64,000 bases of DNA from Larix kaempferi. Taxonomy: Eukaryota > Streptophyta > Pinopsida > Pinales > Pinaceae. The position numbers were made by a program, and so were the translations under genes. Below are positions 36,578 through 48,715 of the stretch, piece after piece. The notes under the pieces were generated by a model. It was not told the origin of the DNA, did not search any database, and was given only the letters and a program-made list of their open reading frames with translations. How positions within the stretch are numbered: position 1 is the stretch's first letter; every line of letters starts with the position of its first letter. The stretch covers positions 17,257,501 to 17,321,500 of the forward strand of contig BSBM01000904.1 in NCBI GenBank assembly GCA_027924585.1. The letters run 5' to 3'.

Positions 36578-36849
36578 GTAAAAACACTCCAACCCCACTA
36601 CTTCCATAAAATGGAGAACTATGCCATCGAAGATTTTACTGTAGGAGTCTTCACATCTAGTGCATGGGAATCTTCACTTCTACAAGTTGTACTGTATTCA
36701 TTCTGGTGTCTTCATATCTTCTGAGAGGATGTTCAGCGTCAACTTGTGTGTTATCTATCTCTCTATCTCAGCATATTCCCTATTGTTATCTCTACGTATA
36801 CATTTTTTTTGCCCTAATTCATGCTCATCCTGTGTGGATGTTCAACGAT

Positions 36850-38390
36850 GAGCTGTGTACTGTGGTAACCTCCATGAGCTAATGGTATTCAACCCCACAA
36901 AGCCTCCTTCGAGAAGTTTATACAGGATTGGATCAAGCTTGCTGGCAAGACTAGCGTTCTTGGCGACATCGCCAGATTCGCCACCATTTCTGGTGATAAG
37001 AACAAGATTCCAATCACCTCTGAGAGCGCCTTCTCTAAAAGATATTTGTAGTAGAAGATAAAGTAATCCTCTGTCTCGACCTCTTGAAGATGGCATAGTT
37101 GGCAGATCCTATCAAAGCAATCAATCTGTTGGTTTGTCTCTACCCAAAGTATGAAAACCCATTCTGAACTTGCCTAGGGGAATGCGAAGAGTATGCATCA
37201 ATTAGCTGGCGATATATTGAGGTCGCCAAGGAGTCCATCTCTCAACTCCAAGAAGTGCTCAGCGTAGAACATAGTTACCAGAATCGGGCTTTAAATCACG
37301 ATTTCCCGACTTAAAACTAGATCAGGCCCTAAACGAGCCGATTTAAACTGAGCTGATTTTTACTCGGGTTGACCGACTTTGACCCGGTCAAAGTGATTTT
37401 GGCTCAAGATTTAGACCTTTTCCTGCGTTTCAGTCGCGATTTTTTGGTCCACGTGCAACCCAAAAATTGATAAAAACCCGAATTTGACTGTGTTTTCTCA
37501 CTTCTTCCTTTGTTGTGGGTGTATTTGTCTACATCATGTGTTTTCTTCCAACTGGTGTGAAGGAGCAGTGACCATCATCTTCATAGTGGGATGTGGCTAC
37601 CTACCTACGCAGGAGTTAACTTGTTCCTCAATTGTGAACTGTGCAGTGTGAGTCGTGACTATGAAGAGTGTTGTGAGTCGTGACTGTGTGAAGGGGTAGC
37701 CGACAGCAACAAAGTTTGAAGTTTAAATGGAGTGAAGTGGCAGCGACCTGGGAATGACTTAACTCATGTGTTAAGGGGCAGTGAAACTCGCGTGTTAAGG
37801 AGCAACGATAATGGGCAGGAGTTAACTGAAGTCTGAAACTCACCCAGCTGCCAGACTTCTGTGGATGAGAATTGATATATTTTGGACATCTATGGACATC
37901 TTTTGGACATCTATCGATATCTTTTAGACATCTATTGATAGCATGCACTATATGGAGATGGCTATTTGAATATCTATGAAAAATGTTTTCTTTTAATTCA
38001 AAATATGTGTATATATTTAACTTTTTTGTATTTGCCGATTTTTTCCCGATCTGATTCAAACTCTTCACTCTTTTCCTTGCCGATTCCGATTCTGGTAACT
38101 ATGGCATAGAATGTTATCTTTAGGCGTAACCCACCTGGAGATTTAACCCAAGTGATTTGGATAAACTTCCTTTAAATGTCATCTCTGATGATCCTGTTCA
38201 CCTCATGTTTTATATGTCGAAGGTGGTTGGGTGCATCCAAGGAATATCTAAGCGAAGGGAGTCACTCCTTCTAAATTCCCATGGACTCCAAAAGATATGA
38301 GACCCCCACAAACCAACCTTGAGCTCAACCTAGACGGCTAGACAAGGCAATAGTCTTTAAGGAACAATAGGCCAAGTACTAGTATTGGTC
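36850..38390 (-). pseudogene. LINE C-terminal fragment, interrupted by a hAT element
   Basis: The minus-strand translation right of the insertion (38112-38390) ends RLKITFYA. Left of it (36850-37269) it resumes EHFLELRDGLL, then RICQLCHLQEVETEDYFIF. Together these reproduce the C-terminal segment seen on the plus strand at 17.6-17.9 kb. The hAT element 37270-38103 sits between the two parts. Confidence 0.8.
37270..38103. mobile_element. Non-autonomous hAT element (834 bp) with perfect 18-bp inverted repeats
   Basis: Both ends are CATAGTTACCAGAATCGG, matching 18/18 in inverted orientation. They are flanked by the 8-bp duplication GCGTAGAA (37262-37269) / GCATAGAA (38104-38111), 7/8, typical of hAT. 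It is inserted in LINE coding DNA. A second, longer and interrupted copy lies at 49502-51306. It carries no transposase. Confidence 0.92.
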
Positions 38391-38439
38391 CCATTCTTTT
38401 GTTGAGTCAACGAAGCTTCAAATGCAAAGTAGAAAAGAG

Positions 38440-39519
38440 ACCAAACTGAACACCATCTCAAGTCAAAAGGCTAAAGTGAAAAATTTTGAATTCCCAACCC
38501 GGTTTCAGTTCCAACTGTGCATATTATTTAATGCCCAACCCAAACTATTGGTTTTGAGTGCAAGTTAGGGTCTTGTTCTCATAAATAATACAGTAAAAGA
38601 AACACTAGGAAATTTTCACTTTTCTCATGAATAAAAATTAAAGACAGCCATATCAAAATTATAACACTCAGATTTTTAGCCAAACTTGGCTCAAGAAAAA
38701 CCCTCGAAGGGAAAACCTGATGAGAGAAATTTTATTTCAAAGGCAAAATTACAAATTTAAACAGCAGTACTTATCTCCCTTTTTCCTCCTCGAAAAACAT
38801 GCCAGAAACTCACTGACAGATTGCTTACGAACTGTTGTACAGACTGTACTTTCTGTATGGATTGTACTTTCTTGCTTTTTGTGCCAGATTTCTGCCTTGA
38901 AATCTGTGCCCTTTTTTTCTCAATTCCTGTGCTTGGACAGATGTTGTACAGACAACATTAAATAATGTACAATCTCGAACTGAGTGCCCGAAATTCTTCT
39001 CAATTTTTGTGCCCTACTGCTTCAAAATTCGTGTTGTACTTCTCTGCTGATTTTTCTTGGAATTTGTGCCCTGGTTTTGTCTTCTCTCTCCAAGAACAAG
39101 TTTTCTCTCTTGTTCTCTTTTTCTTCTCCTCCTCTCCAAAATCTCTTTGGTGGAATGAAAGAATGATGCCTCAATCCCTAGCTTCCTCCCTTTTTGTTCA
39201 TGGCAACCACCTCCTTTTAATCCAATGGTCAAGATTAGATCTTGAACCAATTAGATCTAAAGCTCACATTAAATGCTCACTAATAACTCATTAAATGAAT
39301 TTAATGCAGTTTTCACTTAAATACATAATGAACCCCTTTTAATTTCTCACCCGTTTTATTTCTCATAAAGTCAATTAGAAATTAGAACCATGAGCAAACT
39401 TTATAAAGTGACTTTATATCTCATAAAGTACTTCTCACTTTAATAAAGTGACTAGGGACCTCATTAATTGTTTTTCCACGACTAGGCATCAAAAGATGGA
39501 AAACACTTGCCTTGGAACA
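38440..39519 (-). repeat. LTR-like repeat, copy 2
   Basis: Partner of 31800-33013, with the same CTCGAATTTCTGTGCC-type word clusters and TTTTTGTTCATGGCAAC near the right end (with small changes between copies). Probably a solo LTR. Confidence 0.6.
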
Positions 39520-39559
39520 AACTTTAACATCAAGCACCAAACTCTGCAAGAATTATGTG

Positions 39560-41420
39560 TTGAGGGACTGTCTACTTGCATCTGATGATGCCATAGAGAT
39601 GAAGGGTCTAGACTCTCTTGACTAATGCCTAATCAAACTCAAGCAAACAAGGCGCCCAAATCTCTAAAGGTCAGATAAGGGATTCCATGAGGGACATCTT
39701 GGTTGAGATGTCCTAAAAGTGTTGTCGAAAGCATTGCCTCTAGAGGAGGGCTATGGATCTGTAGTTGTTGTTGACCTGGGGTTGAAAGGCATATCGCAAA
39801 GTGAAGCAAGGTCCTGAGAATTGCACCCCCAAGTATGTGTAGGTATCGATGATCTCAATCTCCTCCCCTCAAAAGAAGAAATGAAGATCTAATAAAGTTT
39901 TCTTCATCCCATTGAAGATCATAACCTTGGTTTTACGTAAGTTGAACATCAACTATTGAAGATCGCAAAAAAAGATAATGCATCCAACTATCTTTGCAAC
40001 CCCACTAGAGATGAGGTCAAAAATACCATGTCTTTAGCAAAAAGTAGGATAGATATCAGCACCTAGTCGAGGAGGCACCCATCGTTGTCCAGGATATGCT
40101 CATGAAGGAAGGCCTCCAACTCATTAATATAGATCCCAATGAAGGTGGGGGTTAGGGGACATCCCTGTTTAACCCCAATGGTACTCCTAATGAAATATGA
40201 TCCCCTGTGAGCCATGTGGAGAGGACCAAGGAATGACTTGACCTATATAGGTGCATGATGGCCATCAAGAGGATCTCAAAGATTGCAATGTCTCTTCGCC
40301 TATGGAATACTACCTCTCGAGGGACAAAATCAAAAGATTTCCAAAAATCTACAAAGCAGTAATAGACTTTCGATGAGCGATCTCACACCTCCTCAATGAT
40401 GGCTTGAAGGGTAAAGATGTGATCAATGGTTTGATGAGCAAGTTAGAAACCTGCCTACCCTCTAGCTCTAAGGTGTCTCCTCTCAATCTCTACAAAAAGC
40501 TTCATTTCGGGTATCATGGCATAGAGCTTCAAGAACACATTCCCACCATGATCATCCAACAATTGTTGGGATCATAGCTGGAACCAAATTTGTGTAACGA
40601 GTGAATGGTGTGATGTACGGACCACATGGTTGAAGATATTAGCCAAGTGATTATCCAAAGTGTGAAGACTATGCTAGAACAACTTTGCCTAGAAACCCTC
40701 CACATCTGTTGCTTTACTGGTCTTTATTATGCAAACAAACTCTCCAATGTGTTAGTATGAGAAAAAGTAGAAAGAAGGGGGCGGAGGGATAACCTAAATC
40801 TACGGCTACCAAAGGACATCATAAAGAGTGGATGTATGAGAAAACATGGATATGAGGTTAAGATCAATTGGGAAAGAGAAGTGGTGACGAAAGATGGTGC
40901 ACCTAAAATGAGGGAAACATATAAGTCTTGTTTCCTCTGAGAGACAAAGAGACGTTTCTTGTAACAATGCACGAAACCATCTGAATCTTTAAATTCAGGG
41001 TAGGAGGGGCAAGCATGGGTGAATGTGTGGCAAAGTTGGTGATGTAGAGCCTTGCACTCCTCGTCGTACCATTGGTTCATGGGATCGGAGCCAAGTTTTG
41101 GGGCAATGGGAGTAGATTGGGTAGAGGAAGGGTAGGACTTAAAGGTTGCTTCTCAAATGGTGGGTCAGAGGCAAGCGTAATTGATGGAGGCTAAATCAAG
41201 TAAGGAGAACTGAGACACGATGGGCATCATCTGACGCGGGTAGGAAGAGAATGTGTAGAGGTGATGAATAAAGGGGAGTAAGTTCTAGCTAGAGAGCACA
41301 TAATCAACTATATTGGGGCCTCTGTAATGAGGCCGGCAAGTGAAGAAGCAAGAATCTAAGAAACAGGGGAGCCCATTTAGGATCAATAGCTCCTGAGATG
41401 TCCATAATGTCAAGAATTGT
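39560..41420 (-). pseudogene. LINE endonuclease-reverse transcriptase fragment
   Basis: Read from 41420 leftward on the minus strand: the end of the endonuclease domain (RPHYRGPNIVDYVLSS), the linker (NQWYDEECKALHHQL), then RT motifs including KLYAMIPEMKL, CFVDFWKSFD, FIRSTIGVKQGCPLTPTF and YINELEAF. The catalytic box is LLFAKDMVFLTSS, where the family has A-D-D, so the first Asp is lost. Stops and frameshifts are frequent. The N-terminal part of the endonuclease is missing. Confidence 0.88.
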
Positions 41421-41955
41421 AATTCCTAAAAAAACACAAAATTTAAAACATGATCAGAATTTGAACAAATAGCACAACTGTAAATTTCAAAATGAAGTAG
41501 AACATGATCTTCAAATATCAAAATTTCAAAGGAACTCTATGTCTACTGTTACAATCCCTAAAATTGTTTCAAACATTTAAAACATGATAATAATTTATAT
41601 TATTTCGCTTGTATCATCGTACAGATCCAAATCAAAAAGAGCACATGAGGTAGTAAAGGCACGAGAACTATGATCATCAAATTCATCAATAAGTGAAACT
41701 CTATAATTACTAGGCTCATCGCCAATGTCACCATCAACGCCAAGATCATATTCTTTTGCACTTGGAAGAGTAAACTCCTGAAACTATCCTTAAAAACTCT
41801 CAACGAGAATTTATCATGAACTCTAAGCTTCAAGAGATGAGCACCACTAACAACAAATAACTAATTCTCTAATTAGACCAAGTACAATAATAATGTAACC
41901 AAATAAATCATTTAACCCAACAAAATCTATTTACTAGATGTTATTGGATGACAAT

Positions 41956-42580
41956 GTGGATTGTTGGAATTGTTCAAGGCCTGTGTATTGTATACACTCC
42001 AAATGATCCCAAGAAAAGAATGCAACTATTGGAATGGATGTCCCACTCTTTTCAAACAATTTAGTGGATCATTGGAGGAGACTTTAATATCGTTGAATGG
42101 AAGGGCGATGTTATATAAAAAGATAATTCGTAAAAATAAAAATAATAAAAAGATAAATAGCAATTATATAATATTAGTTAAGCTAAATGAAAGGTCAAAG
42201 GACATACCTCTTACCTAATGAACAGAAAAAACATATATGTACACCGTCACAAGACCCACTACAATCATCATTCTCGCATTCAATAGTTGATGGTCAACTT
42301 GAGTAAAACCAAGGTTATAATTTTCAATGGGATGAAGAAAACCCTCTTAGACTTGCATTTCCTCTCCAGAGGGGAAGAGATTGAGATAGTCAACACCTAC
42401 ACATACCTGGGTGTGGAGTTCTCAGGACCCCAATTCAGTTTACGACAAGCCCTCCAATCTAAGGTCAACAAGGATACAGATCCCTAGCCCTCCTTAAAAA
42501 ACAGTGCTTCAAATACCATTTTCAGGACATCTCATCCAAGATATCTCTCATGGACTCCATCATCCAACCTCCGAGGGGCC
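41956..42580 (+). pseudogene. LINE fragments: endonuclease piece and RT C-terminal piece
   Basis: Plus-strand 41956-42120 reads VYTPNDPKKRMQLLEWMSHS and WIIGGDFNIVEWKGDV, the endonuclease signature with the GGDFN motif. After a 160-bp gap, 42287-42575 reads MVNLSKTKVIIFNG, YTYLGVEFSGPQFSLRQAL and QCFKYHFQDISSK, the region just past the catalytic box. The reverse transcriptase core is deleted. It is on the opposite strand from the neighbouring 39.6-41.4 kb copy. Confidence 0.85.
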
Positions 42581-42677
42581 GACTCCCATACGAGTCGACT
42601 CGATTTATGGTCAACTCGACCGAACTCGATTTTGTTAAATTTATTAAAACCAGTGGCTAGGTAATTATTTTCAGATC

Positions 42678-43865
42678 TGAAAATTTACACTATTGATTTC
42701 TTTAACACGGATTTTAGCGGAAGCAAAAATAAAAAAATAGATCAAGTCAAGCACAGTGATTATGCTCTTCAAATCAGTTCATTATTCAAAATATCTTAGA
42801 ACTTACAAGAGCTCTCGAACTTGGGGAAATGGCTCTAAGAAAAATACAATGACTTAAAACAAACCTTTGATTTCCTTCAGACGAAAATCTGCCTACAATT
42901 AACCTCTAAAGAGTTGTACGGCCTCTGTTGCACGCTCTCCTATGCAAACTACTCACATGTGTCGCTCTATTCAGCAATCCGTACACTATACAGGTTGTTG
43001 TATAGCTGGGTTGTATAGCCTCTATTGTACGGCCTGGCGTATGAATGCCTCTGCTGCTCTTTCTCTTTGGTCAGTTGCTTCCAACTCGCTAATCTCTGGT
43101 TGTCTTCTTCTCGCCAATGGTGAAAACCAAGAAGTCCTTCTCTCTAATTTTCTCTATTACTCACCAACTATGAATAATGAATGAGTCTGTCTTAAACCTT
43201 GCTGCCTTTTTTGTATTTTTGAGTTGGGCCAATCCCTAATCTCAACGGTCAAGGGGTCAATAAACGTTGTGCCATCACCTTTGCAATTGGGCCCTTCTAT
43301 GATACAGAAGAATGTAATGTGTCCCCCCTCTATTGTGTCGATCTACTCCTGGGGATCCCGTACCAGCACCAATGCAAACCCTTAAATGATGCCAACCGTA
43401 ATAAGTATAAGTTGTTTAATGATGGAAATGCCTATGATCTCACCTTTGTTGTTGTACAGACCCCATCCCTTTTGTCTGGTCATGTTGTAGTTCAACACAA
43501 TACCTCCATTTTTTGCATGATGTAACCCTTTTGACTCATGATGTGCATATTTATTCTTTAAAATAATATACGAAATTTGCAATATATATATATATATATA
43601 CACACCAAATGCCAGCAAACAAACACAGACACATGCATGTACACAAGAGGGTGGATCAATGGCCCAAGTTTAATTTAAATCACTAATGCCTTGACTTAGG
43701 CATTTTATTATATTAAGTTAACTCACTTTATGAAAAAACACATTTCATTTTAATTAATAAATTAATGAAGTGAAACATCAAAAAGCTAGGACAATTAATT
43801 AATGACAATTTCCATGGGTTAGACACACCTCGAGGAAATATATGTCCAAGCTACAGTCATCAACA
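42678..43865 (-). repeat. Ty1/copia 3' LTR
   Basis: On the minus strand the LTR begins TGTTGATGACTGTAGC directly after the polypurine tract AAGAGGGAG (43866-43874). It probably ends ...GTAAATTTTCA at 42678, giving about 1.19 kb. The left boundary is less certain. A (TA)n run lies at 43584-43602. No 5' LTR was found. Confidence 0.75.
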
Positions 43866-44370
43866 CTCCCTCTTAGCGAGGAAGGTATTCTTCACCACTC
43901 CAAGCTTGTCTCGAATGAAGACAAACTTCCCTTTCACCAAAGGTTTGGTGAGTATGTTTGCAATTTGCTCATTTATAGGAATGTATTTGAGCTTGACTTC
44001 TCCCTTTAGGACCCTATCTCTAATGAAATGGTATCTCATCTCAATGTGCTTTGGCCTATCATGAAACACTAGATTCTCCGAGAGCTTTATGCAGCAATGA
44101 TTGTCGCAATGTATCACTGTAGGCTCCAACTCTTGACCAAATAACCTCGTAAGTAGTTTGCGAAGCCAAATTGCTTTACAACTTGCCAAACTGGCTACCA
44201 TGTACTCAACTTTTGTTGAATTGAGTAATACTAAAGTCTACTTCCTGTTGAACCAAGAAATAGATGCTGACCCCAAGTTGAAACAACACCCTAAAGTGCT
44301 CTTCCGATCCTATCACTCCCTGCCCAGTCTGAATCTGAATAGCCCTACAAGTAGGCAAGTTTGAGGTGAG
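43862..44370 (-). pseudogene. Ty1/copia RNase H C-terminal fragment
   Basis: The minus-strand frame reads VEYMVASLASCKAIWLRKLL, then VIHCDNHCCIKLSEN, RPKHIEMRYHFIRD and ANILTKPL, ending LAKREC-stop at 43860. This is the canonical end of copia pol. Upstream to 44370 the segment around SDSDW can be read only with a frameshift. The 3' LTR follows immediately, so this is the right-hand remnant of a truncated element. Confidence 0.9.
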
Positions 44371-44574
44371 TTCAATTGGTTGGCGAGTTTCCCACGAGTC
44401 TAGACGAGTGGCAAGTCTACAGGCCGAGTTTGAGGTGAGTAATTGTATGGTCATTGACCAATCAGACACAACGGACTCGACGAGTCTCCCACGAGTCCGA
44501 CTACACTACTTGGAACAAAGAAAGTTGAGGTCGTTGAGGGAATTTTGGAACTGGAAGGTGTGATTGAGGTAAAG

Positions 44575-46667
44575 CTCTCACTACCAGTTCTGTTCCTTGC
44601 AATCACAGTTCTCACTGATACCCTCTCATCTCACTTTCTTTTGATATCCCGAAGAGATTTATTGGTAATATGAATAATTTCTAGAGTTGCTTTATCACAA
44701 ATTCCCTCTTCATGCTCAAACAGTTGTGCAAGGTGGTATTATTCCAACCATTGTTCAAAGCATCAACAACAGCAAAAAATCGGTGAGGTCCAAAATAAAA
44801 CCTTCTCAGCAACAATAGGGAAAAAATTAACAAAAATCGGCAAACCATGGCAAGCATTAAAAAATACAAAATAAATTTGTTTTTTTCAATTTCTTAAACA
44901 TATAAACCAACAACAACATCAAATAAACACAATGGTGCATAAATATAGGGAAAACACCGACATATATGATGTAGTGGATGCCAAATCAAATACATTAGAG
45001 TCAATATTAAATCCTAAAACCTGATAGTTGTTAAATAAAGGACTCAAAAGTGGATAACCAATACAAAATGACAACAAATATACAAATGTATCTCATCATC
45101 ATGAGTAATCTACAATGACAAAACTAGGAGACAGCTATCAGCCTATCCTGGAGAATCAATGACCTCTCCCCCTTTTATGGAAAAAGGTCATGGCTCGTTT
45201 GCCACTAGAAGTTCCTTTATCATCTATGTAGAAGTTTCCCCCAAATTTTAGTAAACATGGAACGCGACGTCGAAGTCTTCAACATAAGGGACCCCACCAA
45301 AAATACTACAAAATTTATCTAAGAATACATGCAAATTGAAACATAATCATTGAAATTTATTTTTTTATGAATTATAATCTAATAGACTAATAAACACATG
45401 ATCATTGATAACAATGTAACATAATAAATCATATATGATATTTCATCATCATCTGGGTACATATAGGGCTTGATGCTCTTGATTAAACATCAACCCGTAC
45501 CCTCATACATGATAGAATCCAATGGAAATGGTGCACTTTGGCCAATCCTGAAATCCTGAAAACTGTTAAGTCCACTGAATTCTGAATGGGATATGAAATT
45601 CTACTTTCTCGTTATGAAGTCTAATGAGGTTGGAACCACACTCAAACATCCTGAAACAACTAATGGTAATGTTAAAAATTTAAGTAAAAGGATAGAAAAG
45701 AAAAGAAAGGAGAATGTCAACTTTTAGTTTAAGAATTTAATATTACCAATAATTACTAGGGAGCATTTCCCAGTGTACACTTCAAATGACAAACAAAAAC
45801 CCAAAAATCGCCCTTTAACTAGGCTAACACATGGCCTAGCCGATGTTTCTTGTGCTGGTGCAATTGTTTGCCAAAAAATCATGATTTTTCCTAAACATTG
45901 CGATTTCCAATTTTTTGGCAGAAACTGCGATTTATTCAGGCCAAAAAATCAGCATGTGGAAAAAATCACGATTTTTCATGATGTGCAAAAATATTTGGCT
46001 ATATCTTCAACATTGTTCCTTTCAACCAACTGATCCCCTTGTCATTTCCTTCCCACACTACTTGCAATTCAGTTTTTGTCAATTATGCCCATACAAGAAA
46101 TCAGCATATACCCACATAGGGTCCAAAACTTTCAGCATTTTAATTTTTCAAAGTTTCAAGATTGAACATTGAATATCGTAGATAGTAAGATACATTGAAA
46201 TTTGAAATTCCATTTCCAAAAATTAAAAAAGATCTCTCCTTACAAAATAGCAAGAACTGTGAAAACTGATAAAAGAACCCTAAACCTATAAAAAATCTAC
46301 CAAAAAAACAACAAACAAATGGTTACCCATACCTGCAAATGTGGAAACCACTTTTAGGAATCAATCCCCAATTTACAATAAATTGGTGATGGCAGATGGA
46401 AACACAGGGATTTTAGTCCTTAGCTCCAAGAGAAATGCTAGAAACCTCTCTTCCTCTCCAAACCCCTCAATCTCTTAGTGAAATGAGCAAAAACAAAAAG
46501 CAAAACCGTGGGTTATATGCCGGCCTGTCCGCAGGCTAGCGATTTTTCCTGTCGAATCAAGATTTTTGGGAAAAAATCGAGGAAAAATCGTGATCTTTTT
46601 CTCCAAAATTTTCATTTTCATTTGATATTGTGATGTTGGCGAAAAATTCCCAATGTTTGCAACATTG
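44575..46667 (-). pseudogene. hAT transposase fossil (BED finger) split by a nested element
   Basis: Right of the insertion the minus strand reads KLNCK-stop-CGKEMTRGS (about 46040-46090), the first half of a BED zinc finger. Left of it YHLAQLFEHEEGICDKATLE continues the second half (44640-44740). A terminal CAATGTTGCAAACATTGGG stands at about 46667, a sensible distance upstream. The hAT fossil at 56.9-59.2 kb has the same order. The rest of the transposase is missing. Confidence 0.75.
44749..46018. mobile_element. Non-autonomous hAT-like element, copy 2, inserted in a BED finger
   Basis: Partner of 15916-17147. The 8-bp flanks are ATTCCAAC (44741-44748) / CTTTCAAC (46019-46026), 6/8, with the same three-base offset outside the right inverted repeat as copy 1. 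It interrupts hAT transposase coding DNA. Confidence 0.75.
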
Positions 46668-48089
46668 GTACAAACTGCCATGAGGACAATATTTTTGTCA
46701 TGCCCCTTCTATTGAAAACAGTAATCACTAGTCTCCACCTTCAATCCAGAGCATTAATTGCCAAGTTGAGAGAATTAAACTCATTCCATGCTCAGAAAGT
46801 TCATCCTCAAATGATAATATAAAGAATGCTTATTCTATTTTAACTTCTAACAAATACAAATGCTTCCCCAATAATCTAGAAGAAGAAAAAAGGCATTCAT
46901 CAAGTACAGTACTTTATCCCACTTGTACTCGACTGAATTCCAAGAATAAGCAACTCCAGTATCACCTTCACGAATGACTTTTGTTTGCCCATTCTTTGAT
47001 CCTGAAACCAAAGAAAGTAGTTTAGTCAAATAGCAATAAATTAAAGCACCATGGAAGTAATTTCATTGATCAAAAACAAAAGTAACAAAAAAGTGAACAA
47101 AAGACAATTGTTTCAACCATAACCACCTCATATGAAAAAAATAGATGACAAGTCTTTTCATCATTTATTCAAATGAAAAGTCTTTAAAATTTGTGATAAA
47201 ATAGTGACTCAAATTCTGGTAGGCAAAGCATTAGGCAGCAAGCAACAGGTAAATGTAATATCCATGAGTCGAAAGCCTAACAGCTTCTCAAAAGGCTGTC
47301 TGTAGCATCTAGATTCTAAAGATTTTCACAAGGATATTACTACATTTCTGTACCATAAGTATCTGCCATCACTTCAGCATTCCTCAAGTCAGCAAGGATC
47401 TTAAGCCTTCAACGCTTTGTCAAGGGCTTCGAAAATCTAAATTACGCTTACGTACTACTAAAACTGAAACAGTCGACCTGACGATGACTGCCATCACTCC
47501 AACCTATATTGACTTTGCTAAGAACTTAAGATTCTATTGTTTGATCAAGTTATCAGGAACTGAATTATATCAAACAATATATTATTAAAATAATATCATT
47601 CAACAGATCAAGACCACAGTACAAAAAATATTTTCCAAACGTAATTAGAATTGCTCTGTCCTCAGTTGCAGCTAAACTAGAGGAAAAATAAAAACTATGT
47701 TAATGGCTTAAAAGTTGGTGAATGGCTTAAAAACTATGTTTATGGCTTAATCGTTGCTATCTACTCAGTTGCATCTAAAGATTCTAAACAGATTTACATT
47801 GGGAAAAAAAATGTAATTTGTCACCCACTGCCCCCTAGAGAGATATACCGAGAGTCCTACCCAGAGTTATCAGAGCACAGAGCAAAGCAGGGACTGGCCA
47901 TTCCCATTTTGTATTTTATATACTATAATGCGCATATATTTATGGAAAAGGTGAAGAACATCAAATTAGTTGCAAAAAATCTGAAAACATCTAAGTTGCA
48001 AGGAAATTTGGGTTGGGGGACAGGGACGGGGATGCCACTTTTTGAAACAGGGGACATGAGTACATCAGGGGTACTGTGTGTGTGTGTGT
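46668..48089. other. PLAA exon surroundings and intron, no other gene
   Basis: Apart from the exon at 46913-47001 no coding or element structure was recognised. A G-rich patch (GGGACAGGGACGGGGATG near 48019) resembles the subterminal repeats of the 30.3-31.5 kb element, and a (TG)n run lies at 48075-48090. Confidence 0.5.
46913..47001 (-). CDS. PLAA: PLAA homologue, exon encoding the start of the PFU domain
   Basis: This 89-bp exon begins with two bases completing a Gly codon, then 29 codons: SKNGQTKVIREGDTGVAYSW, then NSVEYKWDK. It ends in phase 0. The acceptor TTTGGTTTCAG/GA is strong and the donor is AAA/GTACTG. The segment matches the opening strands of the PLAA-family ubiquitin-binding (PFU) domain. 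An open frame continues into the intron but loses all family resemblance there, which supports the chosen donor. The downstream intron is about 18.3 kb and the upstream one about 14.4 kb. Confidence 0.9.
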
Positions 48090-48175
48090 GTTGGACTTTA
48101 TAGTGCGTTACTCTCTGAACGGTGAAATTCAAATCATTTTCACCATTCAGAGAGTAACACAGTATAAAGTCCAAC
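48090..48175. repeat. Near-perfect hairpin, 38-bp arms
   Basis: The left arm 48090-48127 and right arm 48138-48175 match as reverse complements at 35 of 38 positions, with a 10-base loop. It begins GTTGGACTTTATA next to a (TG)n run. It could be a tiny MITE or a fold for a small-RNA precursor; the sequence alone does not decide. Confidence 0.88.
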
Positions 48176-48715
48176 ATACTAAGTTAAAATTACTACCTAA
48201 TAGTAAACATGCACATTGCGTCAAATTACATATGATTCATAAGTGTGAATATGATAAACAACATTATTAAGAAGTTCAAAATAAAAAGTAGATTACAGCA
48301 TCAACAATTTAGTACGATTCTCAACACTTTCTAACCAACAATTAAACATTTAGAAGTTACAATGTTAAAAAACAGATAGCATGAAGTAGACTGGGAAATC
48401 AAATTGAACCAGATAACTGATCAAACTTATAAAAATAATAACAACAAAATCAAGACAGAATCATGCGCAATAGGCAATATGATTCACAATATTAAAGACG
48501 CAATAAATACTCCATTCATACATAATGGACATAACACCCTAAATGTATGGGAGTGTGTCTAAATCTCTAAGTAACTACTTTTTGCATGACTTAAGCCAAC
48601 ACTAATTTTTTACTTTTAATTTTACTATTGATTTAGACTTATTTATTTCATAAAGCTAACAGTAGTCGTTATATCTCTAGCACCCCCCCCCCTAATGACA
48701 AGTACAAACCGAATT
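48176..48715. other. No feature recognised
   Basis: AT-rich intronic DNA. A run of C stands at 48681-48691. Confidence 0.5.
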
